Assembly: GCA_963803125.1 (NCBI GenBank)
Contig: CAWDLR010000003.1
Coordinates: 1,798,001 to 1,862,000, forward strand
DNA from: G963675935 sp963803125
GTDB taxonomy: Bacteria > Planctomycetota > Planctomycetia > Pirellulales > Thermoguttaceae
Length of the DNA: 64,000 bases
Direction of reading: 5' to 3'
Shown here: piece after piece, positions 1 through 7,493 of the stretch
How positions within the stretch are numbered: the stretch's first letter is position 1
Layout: every line of letters begins with the position of its first letter
Position numbers and translations under genes: made by a program
The notes under the pieces: generated by a model
Told to the model about the DNA's origin: nothing
What the model saw: only the letters and a program-made list of their open reading frames with translations
The model's database searches: none

Positions 1-38
1 GGCCAACGCCGCGGCCTCCGCTCTCTTCCCCTGATGCC

Positions 39-473
39 ATGAACGCGAACGAATCCACTGCGGTGCTCAATCGGCTGCTGGGGCTGTTGTGCCGCTCGCT
101 GCCGACCTATCTGGCCGACGTGAGGACGCTGGGCCATCCCGAAGGGGAGAAAATTCGCGCGGCCCTTCACCGCCTCGTGGCCGACCAGCGGATGTATGCC
201 GGTCGCGTCAGTGACGCGGTTGTGCGATGCGGCGGTCAGCCCGATTCTGGTCGATTCCCCACCGAATTCGCGGCTAAGAACGACCTCTCGATCGAGTTCC
301 TGCTGGGCGAAATCGTCGCCGGCCAGGAGCGCGACGTGGCCGCGATCGCGGAGTGCGTCGGCCGCCTGGGCGCCGCCTCGGCCCTGCACGCCCTGGCCGA
401 AGAGATCCTCGGCAACGCCAAGGGGCATCTGGAGATCCTCCAGGCGTTGCTGAAAGAGCGGGCAGGGAAATAA
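39..473 (+). CDS. Ferritin-like domain protein (DUF2383-like)
   Basis: Encodes 144 residues that look all-helical, without signal peptide or membrane segment. The pattern of leucine-rich helices with spaced acidic and histidine positions, for example 'EKIRAALHRLVADQ' and the closing 'AEEILGNAKGHLEIL', resembles small ferritin-like four-helix proteins of the DUF2383/PA2169 type. Such proteins are cytosolic and proposed to act in metal or stress handling, but no reaction is established. The ATG at 39 is the first in-frame start in the window, so a longer form beginning before the window cannot be excluded. A TatD-type gene follows after a short repeat-bearing gap. The fold assignment is by pattern recognition only. 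Confidence 0.55.
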   Translation: MNANESTAVLNRLLGLLCRSLPTYLADVRTLGHPEGEKIRAALHRLVADQRMYAGRVSDAVVRCGGQPDSGRFPTEFAAKNDLSIEFLLGEIVAGQERDVAAIAECVGRLGAASALHALAEEILGNAKGHLEILQALLKERAGK

Positions 474-475
474 CG

Positions 476-545
476 AAATCCGAATGACGAAGGAATGACG
501 AAGCCCGAATGACGAACCAGCCATACAGGTTTCGTCATTCGAGCT
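476..545. repeat. Interspersed 'tgacgaaatccgaa' repeat with inverted half
   Basis: The gap before the TatD gene holds several copies of 'gaatgacgaa' and ends in the opposite orientation as 'ttcgtcattcgagctt', so the RNA could fold into a hairpin. The same unit is tandemly repeated at 20728-20931 between plsC and cmk, which marks it as an interspersed repeat family. The unit resembles no promoter or terminator that I know. Confidence 0.7.
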
Positions 546-553
546 TTCCCCCC

Positions 554-1345
554 ATGTTCTTCGACACCCACGCCCATCTGGACCAGGCGGAGTTTGACGC
601 CGATCGCGGCGAGGTGGTGGCGCGGGCGCGCGAGGCCGGCGTTACGATGATCCTCTGCCCAGCGCTGTCCGCCGAGTCGAGCCGGGAGGTGCTGCGGTTG
701 GCCGAAGAGCACGCTTTGCTGGCGGCCGTGGGAATCCACCCCAATTCGACGCACGAGGCCGTGGCGGGCGATTGGGAGCAGATCGTGGCGATGGTCGATC
801 ATCCCCGCGCCGTGGCCCTGGGTGAGACGGGGCTTGACCGCTATCGGGACTTCGCCCCGATCTCGCTTCAGCAGGAATATCTCGACCGTCATCTGCGGCT
901 GTCGCAAGCCCGCGATCTGCCGGTAATCCTGCACTGTCGCGACGCCCAGGCCGATCTGCTGGCGGCCCTGCACGCGGCGGCGGCGCGGGGGCCGGTCCGC
1001 GGCGTGGTTCACGCCTTCGGCGGCGACACGGTCTTTGCCGCCGAATGCCTGGCGCTGGGGCTGTACGTCAGTTTTGCCGGCAACGTGACCTATTCGAACA
1101 AGAAATTTGAGTCGCTGCGGGCCGCCGCCCGCACGATTCCGCCCGAACGGCTGCTGATCGAGACCGACAGCCCCTACCTTGTGCCGCAGTTGTTCCGCGG
1201 CAAGCAGCAGCGGAACGAGCCGGCGCACGTCGTCCACACGGCGGCGTTTCTGGCCGAGCTGCGCGGCGTCCCGCTCGATCAACTTGCCGCCGAAACCACG
1301 GCAAACGCCCGGCGAGTGTTCTGCTTGCGGGAGCGGTTGGAATGA
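554..1345 (+). CDS. TatD family metal-dependent hydrolase/DNase
   Basis: A 263-residue TIM-barrel hydrolase, close to the usual length of the TatD family (3'-5' DNA exonuclease or deoxyribonuclease, cytosolic, two divalent metals). The expected metal ligands are all visible in order: HxH in 'FFDTHAHLDQAEF' near the start, Glu in 'ALGETGLDRYRDF', His in 'PVILHCRDA', His in 'GVVHAFGGD' and Asp in 'LIETDSPYLVP'. The open frame extends upstream to 509, but the ATG at 554 places the first motif at residue 4 as in homologues, and the upstream part is repeat sequence. The gene appears intact. Confidence 0.92.
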   Translation: MFFDTHAHLDQAEFDADRGEVVARAREAGVTMILCPALSAESSREVLRLAEEHALLAAVGIHPNSTHEAVAGDWEQIVAMVDHPRAVALGETGLDRYRDFAPISLQQEYLDRHLRLSQARDLPVILHCRDAQADLLAALHAAAARGPVRGVVHAFGGDTVFAAECLALGLYVSFAGNVTYSNKKFESLRAAARTIPPERLLIETDSPYLVPQLFRGKQQRNEPAHVVHTAAFLAELRGVPLDQLAAETTANARRVFCLRERLE

Positions 1346-1400
1346 AGTAGAGTGGCTCTGTTGCGGGGCGATGATCCCAAGGGGGTGAACGAGGCGAAAC

Positions 1401-1616
1401 GTGGCGAAACCGCCGACCGAGATACCGAGCGACTGGTTGCAGGAGTTCGAGGCGGCTGCGCGGCGGCCGCTGCCGCTGCGTTTTCGCTACGCTTTCATCC
1501 GCACCTACAAACCGGTGTTGGACGACGCTCCCTTTCGGGCGTTCGAAACGATGCGGGACTATCGCCGTTGGTGTGAAGACAATCTCCCCGATTGGCTGGG
1601 CTATGGGCGCGTTTGA
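1401..1616 (+). CDS. Small hypothetical protein preceding a nucleotidyltransferase
   Basis: A 71-residue ORF beginning with GTG at 1401. It has a charged N-terminus and an aromatic- and arginine-rich middle ('RFRYAFIRTYKPVLDD'), with no signal peptide or membrane segment. It overlaps the start of the following nucleotidyltransferase by 14 bases, which points to translational coupling. I do not recognise a family. The tight overlap with an MNT-like protein suggests a two-gene module, possibly toxin-antitoxin-like. Expression is inferred from the overlap, because the GTG start has no strong ribosome binding site. Confidence 0.45.
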   Translation: MAKPPTEIPSDWLQEFEAAARRPLPLRFRYAFIRTYKPVLDDAPFRAFETMRDYRRWCEDNLPDWLGYGRV

Positions 1617-2073
1617 GTACCGGCAAGCCGAGGAAATCCGCGACGCGTTTCGCGCGCACGCAGTGCGGTATCTATTCCTCGGCAAGTCCGGGGCGATCCT
1701 GCTCGGCTTTCCCGACACCACGCAAGACGCCGACGTGTTCGTCGAGCGCTCGCCGCCGAACTGCCGGGCGATTGTGACGGCCCTGCGCGAGGTCGGCTTC
1801 GCCTTGACGGACGAACAAGTCGCCGAGATCGAACGCGGCAAGGACTTCGTTCAACTGAAGAATGGCCCCTTCGACCTCGATCTGGTCTTCGCGCCCGACG
1901 GCATCGAGCGGTTTGAAGATGCCTGGCGGCGGCGCGTCGAGGTGGAGGGTTTCTGCGTCTGCCACCTCGACGATATCATCGCCAGCAAGGCGGCCACGCA
2001 CCGCGTCAAAGACCGCGAGTCGCTGCCGCGGTTGCGATCGTTTCGCGAATACTGGATGCGGCAGAAACGCTAG
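1603..2073 (+). CDS. Nucleotidyltransferase-fold protein (MNT/AbiEii-like)
   Basis: A 156-residue protein from the ATG at 1603. It shows the nucleotidyltransferase signature: a glycine-serine loop 'FLGKSGAILLGFP', then a DxD pair in 'TTQDADVFVE' and a third acidic strand 'FDLDLVFAPDG'. The C-terminal region ('CHLDDIIASKAATHRVKD') matches the helix usually seen at the end of AbiEii or minimal-nucleotidyltransferase antitoxin/toxin proteins. Such proteins add nucleotides or phosphate to RNA or protein partners, often in toxin-antitoxin or phage-defence pairs. It overlaps the small ORF upstream by 14 bases. A longer start at 1573 is possible but lies inside the upstream gene. Confidence 0.7.
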   Translation: MGAFEYRQAEEIRDAFRAHAVRYLFLGKSGAILLGFPDTTQDADVFVERSPPNCRAIVTALREVGFALTDEQVAEIERGKDFVQLKNGPFDLDLVFAPDGIERFEDAWRRRVEVEGFCVCHLDDIIASKAATHRVKDRESLPRLRSFREYWMRQKR

Positions 2074-2190
2074 ACGGAGTCGGAAGCGACCGGGCTTGCC
2101 CCGGCTCGTACAATCCACTGGCTTCTCGGCATTGCCGACAAAGGGACACGATCCTTCATTCCACTCTGAGCGTTACAAAGGAGGCCGCCT

Positions 2191-2769
2191 ATGGTCAGAA
2201 CCGCTAGCACGATGTTGCCGTTGGGCGTGGCGGCGCCCGATTTTTCGCTGCCGGATACGCAGGGCCGTCGGGTGTCGCTCTCCGACTTCGCCGACGCGCC
2301 GGCGCTCTTGGTCGTCTTCCTCTGCAATCACTGTCCCTACGTGAAGCACGTGGCCGCCGGCCTGGCGGAGTTGGCCGCGGAATACAAGCGTCGCGGGGTG
2401 GCGGTGGTGGGGATCAACTCGAACGACGTCGCCGCCTTTCCCGACGATTCGCCCGCCAAGATGGCCGAAGAGGCAAAGGCCCGCGGCTACACCTTCCCCT
2501 ATCTTTTCGACGAGAAACAGACCATCGCCCAGGCGTATCGCGCGGCCTGCACGCCCGACTTCTACGTCTTCGACCGCCAGCGGAAGCTGGTCTATCGCGG
2601 GCAGATGGATTCGAGCCGACCGGGCAACGACGTGCCGGTGACCGGGGAGGACCTCCGCGCCGCGCTCGACGCCGTGTTGGCCGGCCAGCCGCTATCGGCG
2701 GATCAGAAGCCGAGTCTCGGCTGCAACATCAAATGGCAGCCCGGCAACGAGCCGGATTACTTCCGCTAA
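2191..2769 (+). CDS. Thioredoxin-fold peroxiredoxin-like protein (AhpC/TSA type)
   Basis: A 192-residue redox protein. The N-terminus 'PLGVAAPDFSLPDTQGRRV' is the standard opening of AhpC/TSA and Redoxin domains. The active-site segment 'LCNHCPYVKHV' contains a CxxC pair typical of the thioredoxin family found in planctomycetes and other bacteria. A cis-proline region follows at 'ACTPDFYVFDR'. The family reduces disulphides or peroxides in the cytosol; the exact substrate is not known. The start is well supported by a perfect Shine-Dalgarno sequence 'aaaggagg' at 2176-2183, seven bases before the ATG. Confidence 0.88.
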   Translation: MVRTASTMLPLGVAAPDFSLPDTQGRRVSLSDFADAPALLVVFLCNHCPYVKHVAAGLAELAAEYKRRGVAVVGINSNDVAAFPDDSPAKMAEEAKARGYTFPYLFDEKQTIAQAYRAACTPDFYVFDRQRKLVYRGQMDSSRPGNDVPVTGEDLRAALDAVLAGQPLSADQKPSLGCNIKWQPGNEPDYFR

Positions 2770-2795
2770 AGTGAGCGTTGCCGGCCAGAAACCAG

Positions 2796-2869
2796 GGGGA
2801 CGGAGGGGGTTTTCGCGTTTGGGGTTTCCGTTACTGCGAGATATCCCCGCGAAAACCACCTCCGTCCCC
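2796..2869. repeat. REP-like palindrome, GGGGACGGAGG family
   Basis: Two 22-base arms, at 2796-2817 and 2848-2869, are inverted copies with a single mismatch and are separated by about 30 bases. Both arms begin at their outer edge with GGGGACGGAGG and end with TTTTCGCG. The element fills the gap between two convergent genes (thioredoxin-like and acyltransferase) and could also act as a bidirectional terminator hairpin. It shares its GGGGAC edge with other palindromes in this window. Confidence 0.75.
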
Positions 2870-2893
2870 TTCACCCCGCGTGAACGCCCGACG

Positions 2894-4111
2894 CTACGCC
2901 TTCAGCCGCGCCACGAGCCGCACGCTCGGCGCTTCGACGTAGTGGTAGAAAACCCCGGCGACGCCGACGCTGACCAGCACGGCGGCCACCATCCAGCAGA
3001 CGGCGGCGTCGGCGTTGTCGCGGGTCCAGTAATACCCCAAACTCACGACGATCCAGCTCGTCAGGTAGTGAGTCAGATAGAGGCTGTAGGAGATGCGGCC
3101 GAGGTGTTGCAGCGGCCGCCAGGAAAGCCAGTCGCCAAGGTGGTCGCGGCGGCCGACGAGGTAGGCGACCACGCCGGTGGTCAGCGCCACCGTCAGTTCC
3201 AGTGCTTTGCCGTATTTCATGGGCGTGCCGGGGGCTGCCGCCTGCCAGATGGAGACGGCGTCGTACCATCGCATGACGACGCCGACCGCCATTGCGACGG
3301 CGTATCCCCAGAACGCCCGGCGGGGAATGCGGCCCTCCAAGGCCCACCACGCCATCGCGCCCAGCAGCGGCATGTGGAAGAAGTAGATTGCCCACGAGTC
3401 GAGGACGCCGATGTAGAAATTGAGCCAGAACATCGCAGCCAGTCCGAGCGGCAAGAACGTCCAGAGAAGATCGAAAGCGTTTGTCTTGCCTGAGTTCGAT
3501 GCCTCGGAATGTCCTCGCGACAGCAACTGCGCGATCCCGAGCATCACCGCGAACAGCAGACCGAACTGCAAATCGACGCAGACGAACCAGGTGCCCGCCG
3601 TAATGTTGCCCAGGTCAAGCACGTCCTGAAGGAATCCGAGGTTCGCGGCCAGCCGGGCCAGGGTAATCGGGTCGTCGACCAGCGGCTGGTCGGGCTTGTA
3701 GAGGTACGGTTTCGTAAGGAAATCGATCGCCGCGACCAGGAGGATCGCCGTCCAGTAGGGAATGCCCAGCCGCAGCACTCGCCGCAGCGTGAAGTTGCCG
3801 AACGAGGCCGGACCGATCGTCGTCTTTCGCAGCGAATACGCGGCGACAAAGCCGGCAATGACCCAAAACATCTGAACAGCCGCCCAACCATGCTGTACGA
3901 CGGACTGAACCGCGTTCGAGAGAAAATGGTCCACCGGAATCTCAAGCGGCCTGTATCGATGCACGTGATAGCAGGTGATCGATAGCGCCCCAAACCCTCG
4001 CAAAGCATCGAGAAAGGCGAAGCGATTGGACGTTGCACGGCGCGAAACGGCAACGGCGTGGCTTGCCGCAGAGCGCGCGGGAACAGCGGTGTCGCACGGG
4101 GAGTCGGACAT
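2894..4111 (-). CDS. Membrane acyltransferase, acyltransferase-3 family
   Basis: About 405 residues from the ATG at 4111; a longer ORF starts at 4147. After a polar N-terminus the protein enters the acyltransferase-3 signature 'RFAFLDALRGFGALSITCYHVHR', with the conserved Arg and His. About ten hydrophobic membrane segments follow, such as 'GWAAVQMFWVIAGFVAAYSL'. The family transfers acetyl or other acyl groups to surface polysaccharides or lipids in the inner membrane (OafA-like). The substrate cannot be read from the sequence. It lies downstream of mqnD on the same strand, but no functional link is evident. Confidence 0.85.
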   Translation of the reverse strand: MSDSPCDTAVPARSAASHAVAVSRRATSNRFAFLDALRGFGALSITCYHVHRYRPLEIPVDHFLSNAVQSVVQHGWAAVQMFWVIAGFVAAYSLRKTTIGPASFGNFTLRRVLRLGIPYWTAILLVAAIDFLTKPYLYKPDQPLVDDPITLARLAANLGFLQDVLDLGNITAGTWFVCVDLQFGLLFAVMLGIAQLLSRGHSEASNSGKTNAFDLLWTFLPLGLAAMFWLNFYIGVLDSWAIYFFHMPLLGAMAWWALEGRIPRRAFWGYAVAMAVGVVMRWYDAVSIWQAAAPGTPMKYGKALELTVALTTGVVAYLVGRRDHLGDWLSWRPLQHLGRISYSLYLTHYLTSWIVVSLGYYWTRDNADAAVCWMVAAVLVSVGVAGVFYHYVEAPSVRLVARLKA

Positions 4112-4173
4112 GGTGTTAGGGGGGGAAGGTCGGCGGGATGCTGGCAAACGTGCGGCACCGTGTGCGCACTATC

Positions 4174-5052
4174 CTACCCAACGAACTGCGGCAGCACAAG
4201 CGTCGGAATCACCCCCGCAGCGTGCCCTTCGGCCAACAGCCGGGCGACCGCCTGCCGCCCGACCGGGCCAAAATCGAGCGTCCAGTCGTTGACGTACATC
4301 CCCACGAATCGGTCGGCCTTCGAGCGGTCCAGCCCCCGCCCAAAACTCATCGCATAGCCCAACGCCTCCTCGCGGTGTTCCAGGCCGTACTCGATGCTGC
4401 CGCGGAGCAGGGCGTGAACGTCGCCGATCACCTCCTTGCCCAGATCGGTGCGGATGGCGTTGGCCCCCAGCGGCAGCGGCAACCCGGTGTGCTCGAACCA
4501 CCATTGGCCGGTGTCAATAACCAGTTCCAGCCGTTGGTCGGTGTATGTCAGTTGCCCTTCGTGGATGATCAGGCCGGCGTCGATGCGGCGTCCTTCGTAC
4601 TCGCCCGCCGAGACGGCGTCGAGGATCCGATCGAATGGCACGAGCACGTAATCGAAATCGACGCCCAGGCAGAGCCGCAGGGCCAGATAAGCGGTGGTGC
4701 GGAGTCCCGGCACGGCGATCGTGGCGCCGGCCAACTCGTCGCATGTCATGGCCCGCCGGGCGACGACCATCGGACCGTAGCCGTCGCCCATGCTCGCCCC
4801 GCACGTGCAGAGGATATAGCGGTCGGCGAGGAAGGCGTATGCGTGAACGCTGACGGCCGTCAGCTCCAACTCCCCCTGAAGCGCGCGCTGGTTGAGCGTC
4901 TCGATATCGACCAATTCGTGCGAGAACCGATACCTGCCGGTGTCGAGCTTGCCCTGGGCCAGGGCATAGAACATGAAGGCGTCGTCGGGATCGGGGCTGT
5001 GGCCGACGCGAATGGGCAGGGGCGGGCTCGAGCGATCTTGCGGAGCAGTCAC
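4174..5052 (-). CDS. mqnD: 1,4-dihydroxy-6-naphthoate synthase (futalosine pathway)
   Basis: A 292-residue protein of the periplasmic-binding-like MqnA/MqnD fold without an export signal. The diagnostic opening is 'RVGHSPDPDDAFMFYALAQG'. Also present are 'YGPMVVARRAMTCDELAG', 'AVPGLRTTAYLALRL' and the C-terminal 'FVGMYVNDWTLDFG'. MqnD converts cyclic dehypoxanthine futalosine to 1,4-dihydroxy-6-naphthoate in menaquinone synthesis. Its presence implies that this organism makes menaquinone by the futalosine route rather than the classical Men route. It lies downstream of csrA on the same strand but behind a terminator-like hairpin. Length and motifs appear complete. Confidence 0.9.
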   Translation of the reverse strand: MTAPQDRSSPPLPIRVGHSPDPDDAFMFYALAQGKLDTGRYRFSHELVDIETLNQRALQGELELTAVSVHAYAFLADRYILCTCGASMGDGYGPMVVARRAMTCDELAGATIAVPGLRTTAYLALRLCLGVDFDYVLVPFDRILDAVSAGEYEGRRIDAGLIIHEGQLTYTDQRLELVIDTGQWWFEHTGLPLPLGANAIRTDLGKEVIGDVHALLRGSIEYGLEHREEALGYAMSFGRGLDRSKADRFVGMYVNDWTLDFGPVGRQAVARLLAEGHAAGVIPTLVLPQFVG

Positions 5053-5072
5053 CAGTCAACCCTCACAGCCGA

Positions 5073-5123
5073 GAAAAAAGATGGGCGAAAACCGCTCGGT
5101 AGTCGCCCAGCCTACCGAGCGGT
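5073..5123 (-). terminator. Rho-independent terminator overlapping the csrA stop codon
   Basis: A perfect 12-bp stem is formed by 5091-5102 and 5112-5123 with a nine-base loop. Read on the minus strand it is followed by two T-rich stretches (5073-5090). The upstream arm of the stem contains the last codons and stop codon of csrA, so the hairpin starts inside the coding region. It should separate csrA transcripts from mqnD downstream. Confidence 0.75.
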
Positions 5124-5339
5124 CTTCTCCGCGGCGCCTCTTGCCGCTCCGGCCGACGAAGAAGTTGACTTGCGATTCTCCCGCTGGATCGCCTCAAAGA
5201 CTTCCTGGCGGTGGACGGGCACGTCGTTCGGCGCCTCGATGCCCAATCGGACCTTGTCGCCCCGAATATCCACGATCGTAATCACGATGTTGTCGCCGAT
5301 CACGATGCTTTCATCACGTTGTCGAGACAAGACCAGCAT
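5112..5339 (-). CDS. csrA: Carbon storage regulator CsrA/RsmA
   Basis: A 75-residue RNA-binding regulator. The whole CsrA core is visible: 'MLVLSRQRDESIVIGDNI' (beta-1 and beta-2 with the conserved Arg), 'VRLGIEAPNDVPVHRQEVF' (beta-4, beta-5 and the GxxAP..V.VHR..V motif), then a short Ser/Ala-rich tail. CsrA dimers bind GGA motifs in leader RNAs and control translation, carbon storage, motility or adhesion. The start is the ATG at 5339, preceded by a 'ggaagga' ribosome binding site; the longer ORF to 5534 has no homologous content. A strong hairpin overlaps the stop codon. Confidence 0.95.
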   Translation of the reverse strand: MLVLSRQRDESIVIGDNIVITIVDIRGDKVRLGIEAPNDVPVHRQEVFEAIQRENRKSTSSSAGAARGAAEKTAR

Positions 5340-5537
5340 CGTTGGTTCCTTCCAATCGCGAATCCGGCTGATCGACTCTACGCGAATCACCGCTAATACA
5401 CAGAGAATGTATCGGACCCGATAACTGGGGATAAATAGCAAAAACACGCACTCCGCGTCGTTTGCGTCCACTATTCCGCCATGTCGCCAAATCTCCGTTG
5501 AGTTCGGCATATCTGGCAGGCTTCTGTCCCGCATTTG

Positions 5538-6038
5538 TCACCGCTGGCTCTGTTGCCCGTCTCCTCCGGGTGGTGAGAGAAGCGGGCCGGCCCGTTGGCT
5601 ATTCTGAGCATTGGCTGTTTTGAGCATAACACTCTTGCACGCAGCGTCTTCCGCCATGCTAAAGCATAGCCTACTGCTAACGGCCACAAAGCCCAACGGG
5701 CTCCAACCGACCAGCCAGGCAAAGCCTGCCGGTACGACAACGGCCAAGAGCAAGGCCCAGGCGGCGGCCACTGTCGCATGAACTCGGCGAAAGCCCGGCA
5801 GCAGATGCGCCCGCGAATCGACGAATTGCTCCTTCACGTGCATCGCCAGCAGCATAAACGGGCACAAGAGCGGCAAGAACTGCATCGCCACGACGGCATG
5901 GCGGTTTCCCGGAAGGTTGAAGAACAGGGCCACTCCGACCGCCATCAAGAGGACCACGACCAAGCCGCAGCCGTGCTTCCATGATGAGAACGATCTGTGA
6001 ACGTACGTCAGCAGGGCTTGGGTGAAAGGACTACGCAT
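5538..6038 (-). pseudogene. N-terminal half of a permease-like membrane protein
   Basis: The ORF starts at the ATG at 6038 and has membrane segments 'GLVVVLLMAVGVALFFNLPG', 'MQFLPLLCPFMLLAMHV' and 'VAAAWALLLAVVVPAGFAWL'. This is the opening half of an ABC-2-like permease that would normally be far longer. After about residue 118 the sequence becomes unlike protein and runs into a small inverted repeat ('atgctaaagcat', near 5660), so the 3' part appears lost. It follows a gene that holds the complementary C-terminal half, suggesting two former tandem paralogues. Function is inferred only from topology. Confidence 0.55.
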
Positions 6039-6062
6039 TGTCGATCCGCACGATACCGTTCA

Positions 6063-6709
6063 TTACCAGTCAATATCAGCCGTCAACCAGCGGCGGTAGG
6101 CGGCCTTTGTTGCAAGGGCTCCGATCAGGGCGAGGATGGCGGATATGTCATCACCTCAATCTGCCACTCGCCGACCGGCCGCAAGACCGCGCAGGCGATC
6201 AGCAGTGGCACCAGTGAAACGAGGAACACAACGACGGTCAGGGGAGTCAAGCGGACTTGCGGGAGCGAAAGAAGGACGGTAATCCCAAAGAACCAGACCT
6301 GACAAAGGGCAGAGATACCAAGGATGCTCACGACGCCGGGCAGGGGAATCCGGGTTCGTAACGCCATCGACCACCACAACACCAACGTCGCGTTCAGAAT
6401 GCCCCACAACTCGATCTGGCTCAGCGCCGCCGCCAATCCCAGTTGCCGCAGATACGCCGCCCGCGACACCGGCAAGAGCAACTCGAAACTCATGGAGGGC
6501 GCTTTCTCGGCGTAGGCGTCGGGCCAGTGCAAGGCGGGCAGGATACAAGCCAAGAAAGCGAATAAAGTCCAAAGCCCGAACATGTCAAATCCGCCACGAA
6601 ACAACTGTATCGCGGCGAACATGCAGATTAAACTCAGAAACCTGGATGATATAGGGCATGTTGCCGATTCGGGCTGCCAGCGGCAGATCTGCGACCAACG
6701 GAAGGGCAA
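6063..6709 (-). pseudogene. C-terminal half of a permease-like membrane protein, frameshifted
   Basis: The main frame (6709 to about 6140) holds hydrophobic segments such as 'MFGLWTLFAFLACILPALHW', 'ELWGILNATLVLWWSM' and 'LTVVVFLVSLVPLLIACAVL'. After 'GEWQIEVMTYP' the frame hits a stop, but the next frame continues plausibly with 'AILALIGALATKAAYRRW' and stops at 6063-6065, so a single base is probably missing near 6140. The N-terminal half is absent; the upstream flank is the RAYT element. It is likely the 3' half of an ABC-2-like permease, not functional as it stands. Confidence 0.5.
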
Positions 6710-6716
6710 AAGGGAG

Positions 6717-7460
6717 CAAAAGGGGACATTCTACTTTTTGCCTTGCATTCGAGGGCGGCCGCGCGGATGAAGGCTTGCTTCCAGACCCAAGCGCTCGGCC
6801 GTGGCATGTTGCCACGTTTCGTTTCCGTAAGGCGTGCCCCGCTCGATGCACTTTCGCAGTGCCGCCAATTCCGCCTCGCTTTGCGGACGGTTGACCCAAT
6901 CCAGCCAGTCGCGGCCGCGCGGCAACGGGCCCGGGTCCAACATGCCCGCACGCTTTCCGCCATTCAGGGCCGCCGCCGAAGACCAGAGCCAATCCTCCGC
7001 GCGCTTCGCTAAATTGGCGCGCAGGGCGTTTCGCTCGACGTAGCGCAACACCGTCCACAAATGCTCGTCTTCTTCGATGGGAAACGCCTTGAAACGCCCC
7101 TGCCAAACGTGACCACTACCCCGATAGTGGCGATGGTAGCGCCGCACGTGCGAAGTCAACAGCCATTGCATCCATCGGCTCAGGTCTCCGTCCTCATGCG
7201 GCCAGAGAAGCAGATGGAAATGGTTGGGAATTAGGCACCACGCCAGCAACCGCATTGGCAGTCGCTCCCGCGCCTGCTCGATCAAATCCAGAAAGGCTAC
7301 GTAGTCCTCCCTCTTGTGAAACACCTTCGCTCGCCCATTGCCTCGATTGAGCACATGGTAGCAAACACCGCCCACCGACGCTCTCGCCGTCCTCACCATG
7401 CCCGCATTCTACCGGCCCTTCTCACTCCCAACAAGACGAAATGTAGAATGTCCCCTTTTG
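6717..7460. mobile_element. RAYT (REP-associated tyrosine transposase) cassette with 18-bp inverted ends
   Basis: A transposase gene is bracketed by two perfectly inverted 18-base copies of 'caaaaggggacattctac', at 6717-6734 and 7443-7460. The left copy contains the stop codon of the transposase gene. This arrangement, a single Y1/HUH transposase between inverted GGGGACA-type sequences, is typical of RAYT loci that spread REP sequences. No target-site duplication was recognised, as expected for this class. Confidence 0.8.
6731..7399 (-). CDS. REP-associated tyrosine transposase (Y1_Tnp/HUH family)
   Basis: A 222-residue single-strand DNA transposase. The opening 'GVCYHVLNRGNGRAKVF' and the HUH metal motif in 'LIPNHFHLLLWPHEDGDL' are characteristic of TnpA-REP proteins. 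The candidate nucleophilic tyrosine lies in 'VLRYVERNALRAN'. The family nicks and rejoins REP palindromes. The gene appears intact and starts at the ATG at 7399. It is flanked by perfect inverted repeats that contain its stop codon, so gene and substrate sequence remain linked. Confidence 0.92.
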   Translation of the reverse strand: MVRTARASVGGVCYHVLNRGNGRAKVFHKREDYVAFLDLIEQARERLPMRLLAWCLIPNHFHLLLWPHEDGDLSRWMQWLLTSHVRRYHRHYRGSGHVWQGRFKAFPIEEDEHLWTVLRYVERNALRANLAKRAEDWLWSSAAALNGGKRAGMLDPGPLPRGRDWLDWVNRPQSEAELAALRKCIERGTPYGNETWQHATAERLGLEASLHPRGRPRMQGKK

Positions 7461-7493
7461 TTCCTTCAGGGGGACGGAAGGAGGACAGGCGCG

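Noticed and set aside
4138..5424. Plus-strand ORF of about 430 codons
   Set aside because: Runs antisense through mqnD and csrA; both opposite genes are strongly recognised.
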